Positions 44,504-56,600 of a DNA stretch of 64,000 nucleotides are shown one piece after another; position 1 is the stretch's first letter; every line of letters begins with the position of its first letter. The translations under genes and the position numbers were made by a program. The notes under the pieces were generated by a model that was given only the letters and a program-made list of their open reading frames with translations, was not told where the DNA came from and did no database searches. Location of the stretch: positions 7,874,001 through 7,938,000 of the forward strand of contig NC_089390.1 of assembly GCF_003171515.1 (NCBI RefSeq), read 5' to 3'. The DNA is from Pyrenophora tritici-repentis (taxonomy: Eukaryota; Ascomycota; Dothideomycetes; Pleosporales; Pleosporaceae).

Positions 44504-46530
44504 CTAATCAAAAGCAAATCGTTCCTCGCCCCTCTTCATTAACCTGATAGGAACAGGACTGCCTCTCAACTGCAGGGTGATGATGCTTCCCATCTCGTGC
44601 GTGAGCTTGTACTGTGCTCGATCAATGGCCTTCTGATACAGCTCTCTTCTTTCCTTGCCTCCCTTTGGCATTTTCTCCACCTCTTCATCAGTGGCCCAGT
44701 CTTCAACTGCAAATTCAACACTATATTGCGAGAAGATAGCCGCCAACACGACCATCATCTCGACCTGTGCAAAGCGTCGTCCGATGCAGGATCTGTAGCC
44801 GTCGCTAAACGGAATGTAAGAGCCCTTGACTGGTTTGAAGAGCAGGGAAGAAGTGTCCTCGCCAGAGGGGCCACGCAGGTCTTCGTCATCGTACTCATGG
44901 TCGACAAACTCCTCTGTGGGTTTAGCATCTACGATCCAGCGTTCCGGTCTGAAGTAGTCAGCATCGTTGAATCCAGGCTTGTTGGGTTTGTCCGCTGGCG
45001 GCGGCCAGTACTTTGGATTGCGATGGATAGCTGAGTTGAACAAGATGCGCGTGTCTCCGGGTATGGTATACTGTTGACCATCTATGGTGAGCTGCTGGGG
45101 TCGTCCGGGTGCTGTCGACTTCGGAATGTTGGTAATTGGCTGTAAAAGTCTGAGCGTCTCATTCAAGATTGCTGCGGGCATACTGCTAAAGAGCTTCGGA
45201 AAATGCTCCTCGTAATTCCACTGGTCCATTGGTTTCCCACCAAAGACATTGTCAATATCCTCCTGTAGTTTCTTCTGTGTATGCCATTTCATTGCCAGGA
45301 GTAGCAAAGAAAAGTGTAGTGCGTTGGCTGTTGTTTCGTGACCAGCGAGGATGAGCACAAAAGCGTTGCCGAATAGGTCGCTAGTAGTGACAGTCGTGTT
45401 CTTGGGGTCGGCGATGCCGCTTCCACGGATCAAGGCGTTGAAAATATCCATGCCTTCCTTGTTATCACCAGAGATGACTTGTTTCTTCTTGGCTTGATAG
45501 ATGTCGTCCATGTAATTGCCCCATTCACTCACAGCCACACCGACTTTACGGTGAATCTCGACTGGGGACCATGCTATCGAAACGTGTTAGCCTTCTACCC
45601 CAATAAGATACGACAACTATAGAGAGAGAGAGAGCTTGAGCTTACGGAGCCAATGGAGAGGGAAAACCACTGTCCAGAGCATGTGATGAAGCAGTATACT
45701 AAGAGCCTCCCGATAGCTCATTGTATGACCAGGCGGCGGCTTGGCAGACACGAAGATGGCGTCGTCACCGGATTTATTATCTACTTGGTTCTTTGCGTCT
45801 TCATGTGGCCATGCTACGCGCACGTCGAAACCTGCACCGCTGATAACATAAAGGGCCAAGTTCATCGCTGCCACAGAGGGGTCTACCACAGTCTTGTTAC
45901 CGCGTCCATCAGGACCAGCCCATAGAGTCAGCAAGGATTTTGCGTGATGAATTGTTTCCCCAAATACTAGCCTATAGTTTTTATCACTAAAACTTGGGGC
46001 AACTAGCTTGCGATGTGTACGCCAATCCGAACCTTCAGTGGTGACGAGGTTTTTTCCGTAGATGTTGAGCGACTGGTACATCTCGAGTGGCTTAGGGAAG
46101 TCATTGCGGCGGGTGGCGATCTGATCGATAGCTTCCGCATTGGCAACAAAGCACCAATTTTTACTTGGGCTAGCGACAAGGAAGATATCCTTGCCCACCT
46201 TTTCAAAGACACTGTAGCCTGATAGGTGACTCCATTCTGGGTGCAGGATACTGAAGTTAGGTCAATACATTGACTTTTGGCACAGTCACACCAGTATACG
46301 TACTCCATCCATACACCGTGTTGAGATTTCGGTACTATTCTCTGCAGTATCGGCAGCCATATCGCGAACGTGGCCAGCCAGAAGGTACTGAATGTGTCCC
46401 ATGGCAGTACGACTACAGGTAAGCCAGAGCTCTTTGCCAGGGCGAGGTGGTACTTGAGGCCACGGTAACGCCAAACAACATGGTAAACGACGAAGCTCGT
46501 GAGAGCGCTAAGAATCAATGCGGTGATCAT
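44504..46530 (-). CDS. Cytochrome P450 with an apparent one-base frameshift
   Basis: Haem-thiolate monooxygenase, ER-anchored by an N-terminal helix (ITALILSALTSFVVYHV). Exons 46530-46304, 46251-45646 and 45573-44504 are expected, with introns of 52 and 72 nt. The first junction reads GVWMD-ILHPEWSHLSGY, typical for fungal P450s, but five A (46204-46200, coding strand) then shift the frame. The downstream frame VGKDIFLVASPSKNW needs only four A in that run. As read, translation would stop soon after the run. All later signatures are intact: LILAGHETTAN (I-helix), ETLRL (K-helix ExxR), FRPERW and the haem loop FSDGYRSCIGRRFA with the cysteine ligand. A rescue splice (46238-46300, joining MEY to NGVTYQ) would keep frame but replace the conserved segment. 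Either a damaged gene, an assembly error or an unusual splice form. Confidence 0.8.
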
Positions 46531-48875
46531 GACGCTTCCTTTGACAGCAATTTTCAAAGGGGAAGAGATACAGAAAGCTGCGACCAGGGAAGAACTAAGA
46601 GAAAGCTGCCGGACACGTCTGCGGCGGACGTAAGTTGGGCGCACTAGGTTTGTGACGTATACATATGCGCGATTGCACTTGCCTCACTGGCGTTTCAGCA
46701 CCTCGGCTACAAAAAGACTAGCAAAAGCGTCTCGTTTAGGCGCACATTGGCAAAATTATTCCGTGCCATCCGACTGGGACGACTGGTTCATAAGGCACAC
46801 GAGGGGCATCGTCACCTTTATCGTGGTGTAGGCAGGGTCGAGTGGTACCGCATAAGCACCGAGGTGGTGGCGTCACGTGTGGTTGTTACTACATTCAAAT
46901 GTACCAGCGTCACGTGTCGCTAAGCGGCATCACGCGTCTATGTGATACCTCTACCTCGGGTCTGTACATCAACCGTGGTGACATTGATATGTCGACATGG
47001 CGGCAGGAGGCTTCGCTTGGACACTCGGTCGCCTCATTGCAAACCGGTGTGGTACGACAGGGCACACGAACCAGACGATGCGTAGTGGCGAGTGGTTTGG
47101 GCGCCGTCTCCGTCTGGTGCTGGTGAAAAGTTGAGCTGGCGGGAGGGTTATTAACAGATCGCCAGCCTGGACGTCACAACTGAAGCCTTCGCGTTCGGTC
47201 GCTGGTCGTGTTATTGTGTCAGTGCAGTTGCGTCAGCGCGCGTACTCGGATCTCCAGGCGACAAAGCGAAGGCGATGCGACTCACGGCTCACCGCGTCGT
47301 GCCCACTTTGCCGTTCTCTTCAGCTTCGTCTGCAGGCTGGCGAATCATGGCACTAGGCACTACCTGAGGTGTCGGCCACCCCAGCGCGTTGAGGCGCAAA
47401 CGACCTTGAATGGTGGTTGATCCGAAGTGGCTCGTGTTCGTATAGGCCGTGTCGCAGAGTGAAGCGGACTAAAGCGCGACGACGATTGTACATGTCGCTG
47501 TGCAGTTTACAAGTCCCAAGGACAACCCCCGAGGCTGGACTAGCTGGACGCCTCATGCGCTCCACGTGGAAGAGGCACAGCCAGGGTGAAGGCAGGGTGC
47601 ATCCACAAGGCTCGCAGACAGGCCTTGGTTAGACAATCTCGGTTGTGGGGAGTCGTCTATCGGACCTGTCCTTTCCCAAGACGCATCACTCATCTTGGAT
47701 GCAGACCGCAACTTGCCATAGCGCCGGTCAGGCCAGGGCCGGTCAGAGTCGGCTCGTCATCTGACAAACTGGCTCAATAGTCGTGCTCTGCGCTTGGCCT
47801 AGCATCCTGGGCCACTGCTGTTTTGGATTAATGTCTTTCGGCCAGCTGACCGCACCTCACGGCATTGCTTGCAAGGTCGAGAGTTATCTGAGCCTTGGCT
47901 GTTTGTTGACGGGGTTTGACGGGGGCTCCGCGGCGTACCGTGGACCGTGGAACCAACGTCTACCCTTGGCCAGGCATGGATTTGACTGCCATGTCCAAGG
48001 AGAAGACGCCGTCCAACAACGCTGGCGTGCCTTAAACCATCTCGGCTGGCAGTGGTTCCTGACGCCATCTTGTGCCCGTCGCGTGTTGCGGCGCCGCTAG
48101 CTGGCAAGATGGGGGGAGAGATAATTTTTTTTGATATTATGAAACTAACGTTCATGGTCCTGGCCGGCCTCTCTCCGGCACCTGCGACTGGACGAGAGCG
48201 GCGAGTGCCTACACGAGACGGACAAATGGGTGGTGCAGCAGTACACCATTTCGCCATGTGCCACCAAGCTGCCTATGAAAGTCTCGCCCAGGATCTGCAA
48301 GCTAGAAAGGCCGATCTCCTTGGGCAGCAGCCAGCGTCGCGGACTGCGGACGAGACAGATAGGAGCTGTCGCGGCTACGCAGACGGCACAGTAGACGACG
48401 GCACTCTTACTCTGGTACTGGTCCGGTAGCTGGCAGTACCTAGGTAGACGGGTACGGCGACACGGCCAGAGAGGCAGCGGCGCAGGAAGCGGTGGACCGG
48501 CGAGGCATTGCCTGCACGCCACAGGCAGCGCATCACTTCCACGAGTCTTCTCGAATGCCTCGGTGCCACTTGCAAATGTGGAGGCTGGCCAGCGTGCGCT
48601 CGGATCAGCTTCCTGAATCTTGCGGGCCAGCAATTGGGCGGAAATTGTCCGACGATGCTGCTGACGGGGCCTGCTCCAACCTTCACCGGGGTCGGGGTCG
48701 GGGTCGTGGCCAGTCGTCGACGAGGGCTTCTAAGGACCTAAGCGGAGAAGCGCGCATGCCGCACGAAACGACGACCTCTCTGACTGACACGGAAGACGTG
48801 ACTGCGCCGGGCGAGGTGGCCGGCGGCGGGATGGAGCATATCGGGATCATGGAGGATGACTGGACGACTGAACGA

Positions 48876-48912
48876 CTGATTGATTGATTGATTGATTGAT
48901 TGACTGATTTGA
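48876..48912. repeat. (GATT)n tetranucleotide repeat
   Basis: ATTGATTG-type units in tandem, ending in an imperfect GACTGATTT unit. Confidence 0.8.
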
Positions 48913-48946
48913 CTGTCCAGTATGCAGTGGGCGGTGGCCAGTAACG

Positions 48947-48981
48947 AGTATCCAGTATCCAGTATCCAGTATCCAGTGTCC
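48947..48981. repeat. Five-unit 7-bp tandem repeat AGTATCC
   Basis: Four perfect AGTATCC units and a fifth, AGTGTCC, directly adjacent. Confidence 0.85.
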
Positions 48982-49446
48982 ACACTCACTGTACTCCCAG
49001 TAGCTGGACGGTATACACAGCGTTGCATGCAGCCGCATCGGGGCGGGAGGGAGCAACGTTTGCTGTCTGGCAACGGCATCCTATGAAGCACGGCAGCATC
49101 CTACGGGTCGTGCCTATGAAGGCGCCGTGTTTGATAGAATGGTCGTGGGCCATGGCAGCACACGGCGCGTCTGCTGGCTCCCCCGCCTGTAACCCTGCGG
49201 TCTGGCTTTCTCATGGCGCTGCACAAGCGAGCAGTGAGCTGCAGCAGCGCTGGACGCCCTCTGGCCTGTCTGTGGCCTGTCTCTGGCTGTCTGCACCTGT
49301 CCTGGCCTGCCATGCTGTAATAGGGCGGCTTGGATATCCACGTCCTGTCCTGAGCCTTCACCTTCCGGGCGTCCCCTCTGACACACGCGCTCACGACACG
49401 CAACCCCAGGGCAGCGTTCCTCGCAACACTGCCGCCGTCGCCACCA

Positions 49447-49507
49447 CTGCTACTACTACTACTACCACAACCACAACTACAATCACAATCACTACCACTA
49501 CCACTCC
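49447..49507. repeat. (ACT/ACC/ACA) trinucleotide-rich stretch
   Basis: Impure runs of CTA, CCA and CAA/ATC triplets; strand-asymmetric A/C-rich sequence. Confidence 0.75.
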
Positions 49508-50125
49508 ACCCCCTTCCCCTCCCGCGTGTGCCTGAAGCAGCGCTGGGCCGCCTCGGCGCCCCGTCTCGTCTCGCCCTCGAGCGGTTCCTTTTTGCGACCG
49601 ATCTAGTTTCGCGCCTCTTCTGATTGCGCCCTGGCCTCTTCGTTCGCACGGCCCGTCTTAATAGCGCCACATTTCGCCGACCGAGCAAGCAAACGTCGCC
49701 AGCATTGACGGTCCGCGACTCAGCGACTCGCCCTTTACCTGCTTCGGCTGGTTGGCTCCGGCTCCATGGTAAGAAGCTCTTGCCCAAGACTAGGTCCTTT
49801 CGTCGCGCACGCGGCATAGGAAAGCTCCCGTCCTGCATCCCACTCTGGTCTCCGAGCACTTGCCCTGCGACGCTCTCCAAACTCTTCCCCTCTCCAAGCC
49901 GATGACGCGGGTTGGGCTGTCATCTGCAAATCACACCTCGGCCAACCACCCGCTGACTTTACGGTGAATTGGTCCCCTCCTGGCCCTGCAACTGACCCCC
50001 CCTTCCCCCCCGCGACCTTCCTGGCTTTTGCCGTTTGCTGGTCCTGGAACTATTCGTTGTGCCCAGTAGTGCTCTGTCATACATAGCCGCATGGCCATAG
50101 CGGATTTCGTGTGGCATTTGTAAGG

Positions 50126-53100
50126 ATGGCTGATCCTGACGCGCCCGCCCAGTCTAAGAGAGCTCGTTTGGGCTCTGGCAATCTTGATCATCCTCCGTAT
50201 AACGGCCACGCCTTTCCACCCCCTCCTCCACCGCCTTATACCCAACCCACTCGACCTCCGTCCCATCCCACCTTGGTCCAGGCGTCTCCGCCCTACAGTA
50301 CCCACGGCTTACCCGCCCCCTCCAACCAGTATACTTCCCACGCTTCAGCCTACCCTGGGCCTCTACCCTCACCCTCGCTGCCACCTTCTGATATTCGTGC
50401 CCTTGCGGACCCTCGGAACATACCCTCACCTCGTCAGCACCCCAATGGCGTCACGGGAGCATCTCCTGTGACGATCCCCCAGGACCGCATCTCTACTTAC
50501 CGTCCTCCACCCACACCGCAATCAGCATCGGCCCCAGAGCCCCAAAGTTCCCGGTCCACCAGTCTCAGCATCAGCGTCGACGTAAAGTCCCAGACTCAAC
50601 CTCCCATGGAGCATGGCGGACACCACCCCCCGTGGCCCATGAACCCTGAGCATCGTCCCAATGGCAGTATACCGAATGGCTACAACCATGCCATCAGTCC
50701 CTCCCACGCCAATGGACAGCCGTACCATGCCCAGGCCCCGCCACCAGTCCAGCAGTACGGCCAGCCAGTGACTCCATATGCCCAAACTCCCTACATGACA
50801 GACTATGGAGCCGCCCAGCAGATACGGAGAAAACAGGTTCGCGCCACCCAGGCTTGCAACCATTGCCGCTCGCGAAAGCAGAAATGTGACGAAGCCCGGC
50901 CGTGCCAGTTCTGCAGAGAGAACAACTTCGACTGCCAGTACAAGGATGTACCGCCACCCAAGTGCGTCGCTCCCATCCCACATTTGGTCCATCGCTGACG
51001 CCCCCTTAGGCAAGATAGAAGCATGATGCAGCTCCAAGACAGCGTCAACAACATATCTGAGGTTCTATCACAATTCGTGGACCAATTCAACAACTGGAAA
51101 CAGGGCGTTGAGAGCAGACTGCCGCCAACGCGGAACCATGAGATGATTTCGAATCACGCTTCGCCCGAAGCTGCCTTCTCCGCTCAAAGGGACCAAAACA
51201 CATCAAGATGGCCCACCATGCCAGGAAGAGGCCAGATGGGTCGAGCCAACAGCCAGCTCAAGATGGAATCTCCAGTTGTTCCCCACTCCAATGTCATGTC
51301 ACCTATGAGCGCCATCAAACAGGAGTCACAGTATCCGCCTCCCCAAACGCCTGCAACGCCTGCAGACAGTGTGAGGACCGAGCCCAGCCATCCCGAACCC
51401 GCCACTAAAGATCCCAAGGAAAAGGACGGTCTTCAAGGCGATCACACTACTCCAGCGCACAAGCTGCTCGAGGAGTGGGCACAGATGAATATCTTCTACA
51501 ACGGCATTCCCTATCTGAAGCGCCTGTTAGATAACGGCCAAAAAGTCTCGGATTACCCAATGCAGCTAGAGCAAGATCGCGGACTACTACGCGTCTGGGG
51601 CGTTGGAGAAGGCCAAGATCTGAACGACGGAGCGCAAGGTCCCGGTAGCCCCGAGAGCAGCAATGATTCGGAAGCAACTTCCCCAGCGCCAGGCAAGGAC
51701 GGCCTATGGGGATACCCGAACCTGGACCACTGCAGCCCATCAGAGCCGAGTAGCACTCCTCGTGAACACCCTCCACAGTTTCACCAGAGCGGACTTGGTC
51801 CGGACGGTCGGCCCGACTTTCGCCGCCATGTCATGTTTGACTTGCTCAAGTCGTACATGGAGAGCATGCACATTTTTCATCCCTTTATGAACGAGGGCAA
51901 GCTGAAACGCATGTTCAGGGAGTTTAGCGACCAGTACAGCCCAGAAGCGCGCACTGCCAACGTGCGATCGCCTGCTACTAATGGTGTGCATCAGCTCAAC
52001 CCAGGCATCAAGCGCAAGCGTTCGGCCAGCGGTCTGGATGGCTTGCCATCGCCTAGAGTCGATATCGAAAGGTCACTGCGTAACGCCATTGTTCTCTTGG
52101 TCATGGCTCTTGGCAAGGTAGCCTCCTACACAGACCCACTGCCTGCTCCGCAAAACGACCGGAGTCCCTATGTTCACAGCGAATGGGGCTACATACGGAA
52201 TTCACCGAACCCCAATGGAAGTTTCGCTAGTGAAGGAGCTGAAGACAGCCGTCCGAGGAATATCGACATACTACCAGGTATGGCGTACTATGCCTATGCG
52301 ACTGATATACTTGGCAATCAACAAGGAGGAAATACGACTGCCCATGCGCAAGCCATGCTACTCGCTGGCCTGTATCTGAGTCAGTACGCAAGAGTCCTGG
52401 AGAGTTGGAGTTGGATCAACAACGCCTGCAGGATCGCTCTGGTGCTCATCAAGGCCGACTACACCAAGCTTCTCCGTACGAACAGTGACCGAAGACATAC
52501 CTGGAGTCGTAAGGAGCGGTATAGACTGAATCTCGTCATGTGTGTCTATTGGACAGCTTTGCAGCTGGAATCGTGAGTTTGCTGATTATAACCAACTACC
52601 TTGACCTATTGCTAACATCTGTTTGCAGTGACATCCTGGCAGAAATGAGCACGCTACCACCGTCCGGCATTTCCGCACACCAGAGTGCCATTATGTATCC
52701 CGAAGGCGTAAACGAAACCTGGCCACAGGATCCGGACAACTTCATGCAACAAGAAGACGCAGGCGCTGGTCCGAGAAATGATTTGATGATGAAGCTTTAC
52801 TCTACGCAAACATTCCTTCGTGTTATTCTCAACGTAGCGCACAACGCCTTGTACGGACCCAGCGGTCGCATGAGCTTCGACCCCACTAGCGTTAAGGAAG
52901 TCGCATACCACGCAGAAACCCACGTGGGCGTTTTGGAGAACTGGAGGAGACTTCTTTCACCAGAGCTCGCCTGGGATGATCACGAGCCTCCTTCGACAGA
53001 TCTCAACATTGCGCGTGTGCGCGCAAAGTACTATGGTGGTCTCTACATGATGTTGCGGCCGTACCTGAAGCTTGCGAGCCATGTGTTAGAGTTCCCACCC

Positions 53101-53630
53101 CCACCTCCGGGTACTACCGGTGCCTCGCAGCACAACTCGCCGTCTGCCTACGCACACTCTGCCACCAACAGAAATGTCCAAATGGTCGAACTCAACGAAG
53201 ACCAGAAGAAGATCATCGGCGTCGCCTGTAAATGCATCCATAGCGCTATCCAGAGTACCATTGCTTTTGATCGCGTCGGCGAGGAGCCCGGCAGTACATA
53301 CAACTACTTTACGCCCACGCGCAAGAAGCGACTCGTTGTCACAAACATCTTCGGCACACTTCATGCGTAAGTTACAATACTCGTTGCATACACGCCTTTT
53401 TGCTAACATGCCAATTTAGACAATTTGGGAACATGCTTGTCCTAGCATCCGTCTACAAATCCAAACTCTACCCTCTCTTGCCTGCCGACACATGGCTCAC
53501 AAAAGCCACCCTCTCGGCCCTGTTCAAGCGCACCATATCCGTCATCAGCGATGTAGCGCCCAACTCGCCGATTCTCCGCATGGATCTTGAGATTCTCCGC
53601 AACGTCCAGCAGCAACAGGGTCTCGAATGA
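50126..53630 (+). CDS. Zn2Cys6 fungal transcription factor
   Basis: Nuclear regulator with a GAL4-type binuclear zinc cluster. Exons 50126-50961, 51010-52572, 52629-53366 and 53420-53630 (introns 48, 56 and 53 nt, phases 2,2,2) encode 1115 aa. The first 240 residues are Pro/Ser/His-rich. The cluster is CNHCRSRKQKCDEARPCQFC plus a final Cys (about 243-270; CX2CX6CX5CX2CX6C). It is followed by a basic linker (PPPKQDRSM) and a short coiled-coil dimerisation helix (LQDSVNNISEVLSQFVDQF). A fungal-specific regulatory domain with GMAYYAYATDILGNQQGG and YWTALQLESDILAEM occupies the second half. The C-terminus ends in EILRNVQQQQGLE. It stands alone on the plus strand; targets cannot be told. It may be a sugar or carbon-source regulator, but I could not name an orthologue. 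Confidence 0.9.
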
Positions 53631-56600
53631 TGTCACGACTGAAAAGCAAAAAAAGGATGTGGCCATGATGGGGAAAGGAGGGGGACCCCTAGTCCTGGGT
53701 CCCACAGAGATCAAGGTGCATATGCTTGGGGCTCCACACATACACACCATCGATCTCCATTGCCATCTTGATTCCCGCCCTTGGGTCGATCCGGATCGTT
53801 CTGCGATTTCGATCGTGCATTGATGACTTGCATATGTTATCCCGGCGCAACGCATTGTTATCGCTTTTATTTTAACATTTTTACTTCTTCCTTTCCTATT
53901 CCATTTTCTTGTATCTCCCCTTTTTGCTTTTCATGCACGCGCGCTGCTGCTTGGCAACAAAGCGAGATCATCAAGTCCTCTATTCCCCACAATCTGAACC
54001 TCCCATTTTACCGTACCTGTCGCGTTGCCAGCTTTGCCAAATATCTATATTACTTCCATTGCAAGATGGGAACAATGTTTCTCTGTAGCCTGCTTATTGT
54101 CTGGTCTCTTTAGGGGACTCTTGCTCAGTGGAGGATATAAGGGGAGGAAGGATTTATACCTCCCGTTCGCACGTATACATGCAACAAATATCATTGGGCG
54201 GCTAGCGCTGTTATTATATTTTCTTCATCATCTTACAGCACATGTGGTTTCAATTCGTTGCTTAGCCTGGGTCGGAAACCTGCAAAGTTGAATAGCCATC
54301 TCTCCTCATCCTTGTTGTTCTTTTCATTCGTTTTGGCACTTGTTTTGCAAGAACAGGGCATTGTCATAGGCATAATGGTGCGTTGACGGCTACATGATGA
54401 TGCCTACTGCTCTTTGGGAACAACATGCGTTCTCACCGATCAAACTAATAAGGCGCGTGTATGTGGGTTTGGGGGCTGGGCTGGCTGATTGGCTGCAAGC
54501 CTGGTTTATTCGACCGGCTTGGTGTGTATCGCTGTCATGTGCATAGAGAGTGAGTCGCGAGTCGTTCATTTTCCTGGCTTTTACCTCAAGTCCAGCCACG
54601 GCGGGGTCTCTCTAGTCCTATTTAGGTAGCTCCTATCGTCACGTCTTTCTCTATGCTTGAGCCTTTGCACTTGCACAACCCACGACGAAAAGATAGTCTC
54701 GCACATCCTTTACTATATTGCGACTCGTGGGTGTACACACGCCTTCGCAATTGGCCGCTCGCGAAGAAAACCGTTCCCTTGTTCTTGTCATGCACAAAGT
54801 CTTGCTCGCTACAACCCTTGCTTTTAGTTACCCTACAGTCCTACAGTCTACCGATGAATGACAACGTTTCTTTTCTACCACCACACGCAAAGACCCGTTC
54901 GTTCGTTCGTTCACCCACACTTGCATCTAACACTAACATAAACGCCGGCATCCAAAAAAAGCATCCCGTCCCCTTTCGCCAACACCAATCATGAGCTAAG
55001 CCGACGCCACCATTTGGAATTGTTTTTTCGTTCCAGGTCCGTCCCCTCACTCACTTGTAATCCTGCATGTGGCATCCTTTGCATGCATCGGTCTTGCCCT
55101 CCAAACCGCCCGATATTTCTCGCAACAAACACCCTTATAGCGGTTAACAAGTTTTACCCTTGCTGCGCGTCGTTGCTTAGTATTGCCCTGTCCCTGTCCC
55201 TCACAAACCTCCTCCGAAAGCGGCCATATTCTCGGCTTCAAACCCTGGCTAATACTCACTCACGCGCTTTAACAATAACATTCTATGCTTACCGTACAGT
55301 GGCGTGTTTCCAAATACTCTCGTGTTCATAATGAACAGGCTGCGGCCGAGATAATGGAACTCAATCTATCCGTGATCCCCGTATCGTGGAGAGGGAGAGG
55401 GAGAGAGAGCGACGCGGCTTTCTCTAGCCATCGATCGCCTCGAGCCGTTGAACGCTCGTGCGAAAGGACGTGCAACCCGGGTTTGGGCGGATGCGCGGAT
55501 GCGCGGAGAGCATGGGGGATGGGGGGATGGAGGACGCGGGGAGGCAGGTCTGGCGTCGCGGTTTCTAACTAGGCCCCCCGGCTGCACGGTTGCTGTGTGT
55601 TCTGTTCGGCTGTGGTGGGATGTGCGAGTGAAGCGTTTTGGCTGCAAAATCGACATGTGGGTTGACGGGGCGGATAATTACTCATCCCATCGGTGAAAAA
55701 AAAAAGAAGACGGGATATAGGTTGTAACTTTTTGGGGTTTGGAATTACACAGACTACGGTATTGTTGTATACTTCCCGAGAGTTATGTCCATTCGACGCC
55801 ACAATTGGTGGCAATAACAGCAGCTGCAAGATAAGTCGGCTGGTGCCGTTTTTATTTAGATATTTGAGTTGTTCGTTCAATCTATACGTGGCTGTTTTGC
55901 TATAGGCCAGGAATAAGTTTCCGATATCTTGACTTGACTCAGTTCACGGAAGGATTTCTCGTATATCGTATAGCGAGATCTGCAAGTCAGAGTCACGAAC
56001 AACTACTGAAGACCGACACTGACGACCGACACTGACAATTGCCGCAACATGCGCTATGCACTATCAGTAGTCTTTCCTTGCTATCAAAAGAAGCAAAGAA
56101 CAGGGCTTCTGTAGGGGCGTTTGTGGCTTGAAGGGATATCTTATGGTTAGTCTAATATGAAACCACAAGTTCATGATCGGTAGACTAGGCACCCCTCTAT
56201 TGCAGGACAGACATTACGGTAATGCGCAACATCAAAACCTGCATGGTAGGAACAGTACTTGTTAGTGACCAAAGCAAAAATGCCCTTTCATCTTATCCAT
56301 CCATGTTGCTTTGATCTTGTTCCTTTTTTCTTCGGTTTAAGCGCCTCTTTCTGCACGAGAGAGAGAGACAGATTGTGGCTATGCTAATGTGCGCAATTAA
56401 CCTTGCTTGACCACGTGCAAGATGTTTTTTTGGCTGGAAAGTGCAGAAAAAAGCAAAACACGGCGAGGCTTACGGCCGTCAGATTTGATTGTTACCGGTA
56501 GACCCTTGTCGCAATCGTTTGGTCATGTGCCTCTTACTTGACATGTCCGAGACCCAACTTCAGGTCTGTACATGACATGGCGCGATAATCTCACATACAA

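Larger units (their letters stand above)
46531..50125. other. 3.6-kb gene-free, repeat-rich region
   Basis: No supported gene. The right half carries short tandem repeats (see separate entries). The last 500-600 bp, C/T-rich, probably forms the 5' leader of the transcription factor gene. Long open frames here are low-complexity and lack homology. Confidence 0.5.

Noticed and set aside
46238..46300. Alternative intron making the P450 a normal intact gene
   Set aside because: It restores frame but removes the conserved HPEW segment and adds unrelated residues; retained only as a possibility in the finding.
48947..48981. Tandem AGTATCC units as a CRISPR-like array
   Set aside because: Units are 7 bp with no spacers, in a eukaryotic nuclear context; a simple tandem repeat.
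49101..49880. 259-codon open frame on the minus strand
   Set aside because: Composition is Arg/Ser-rich and reads through trinucleotide repeats; no family motif, and it lies antisense to the likely leader of the transcription factor gene.
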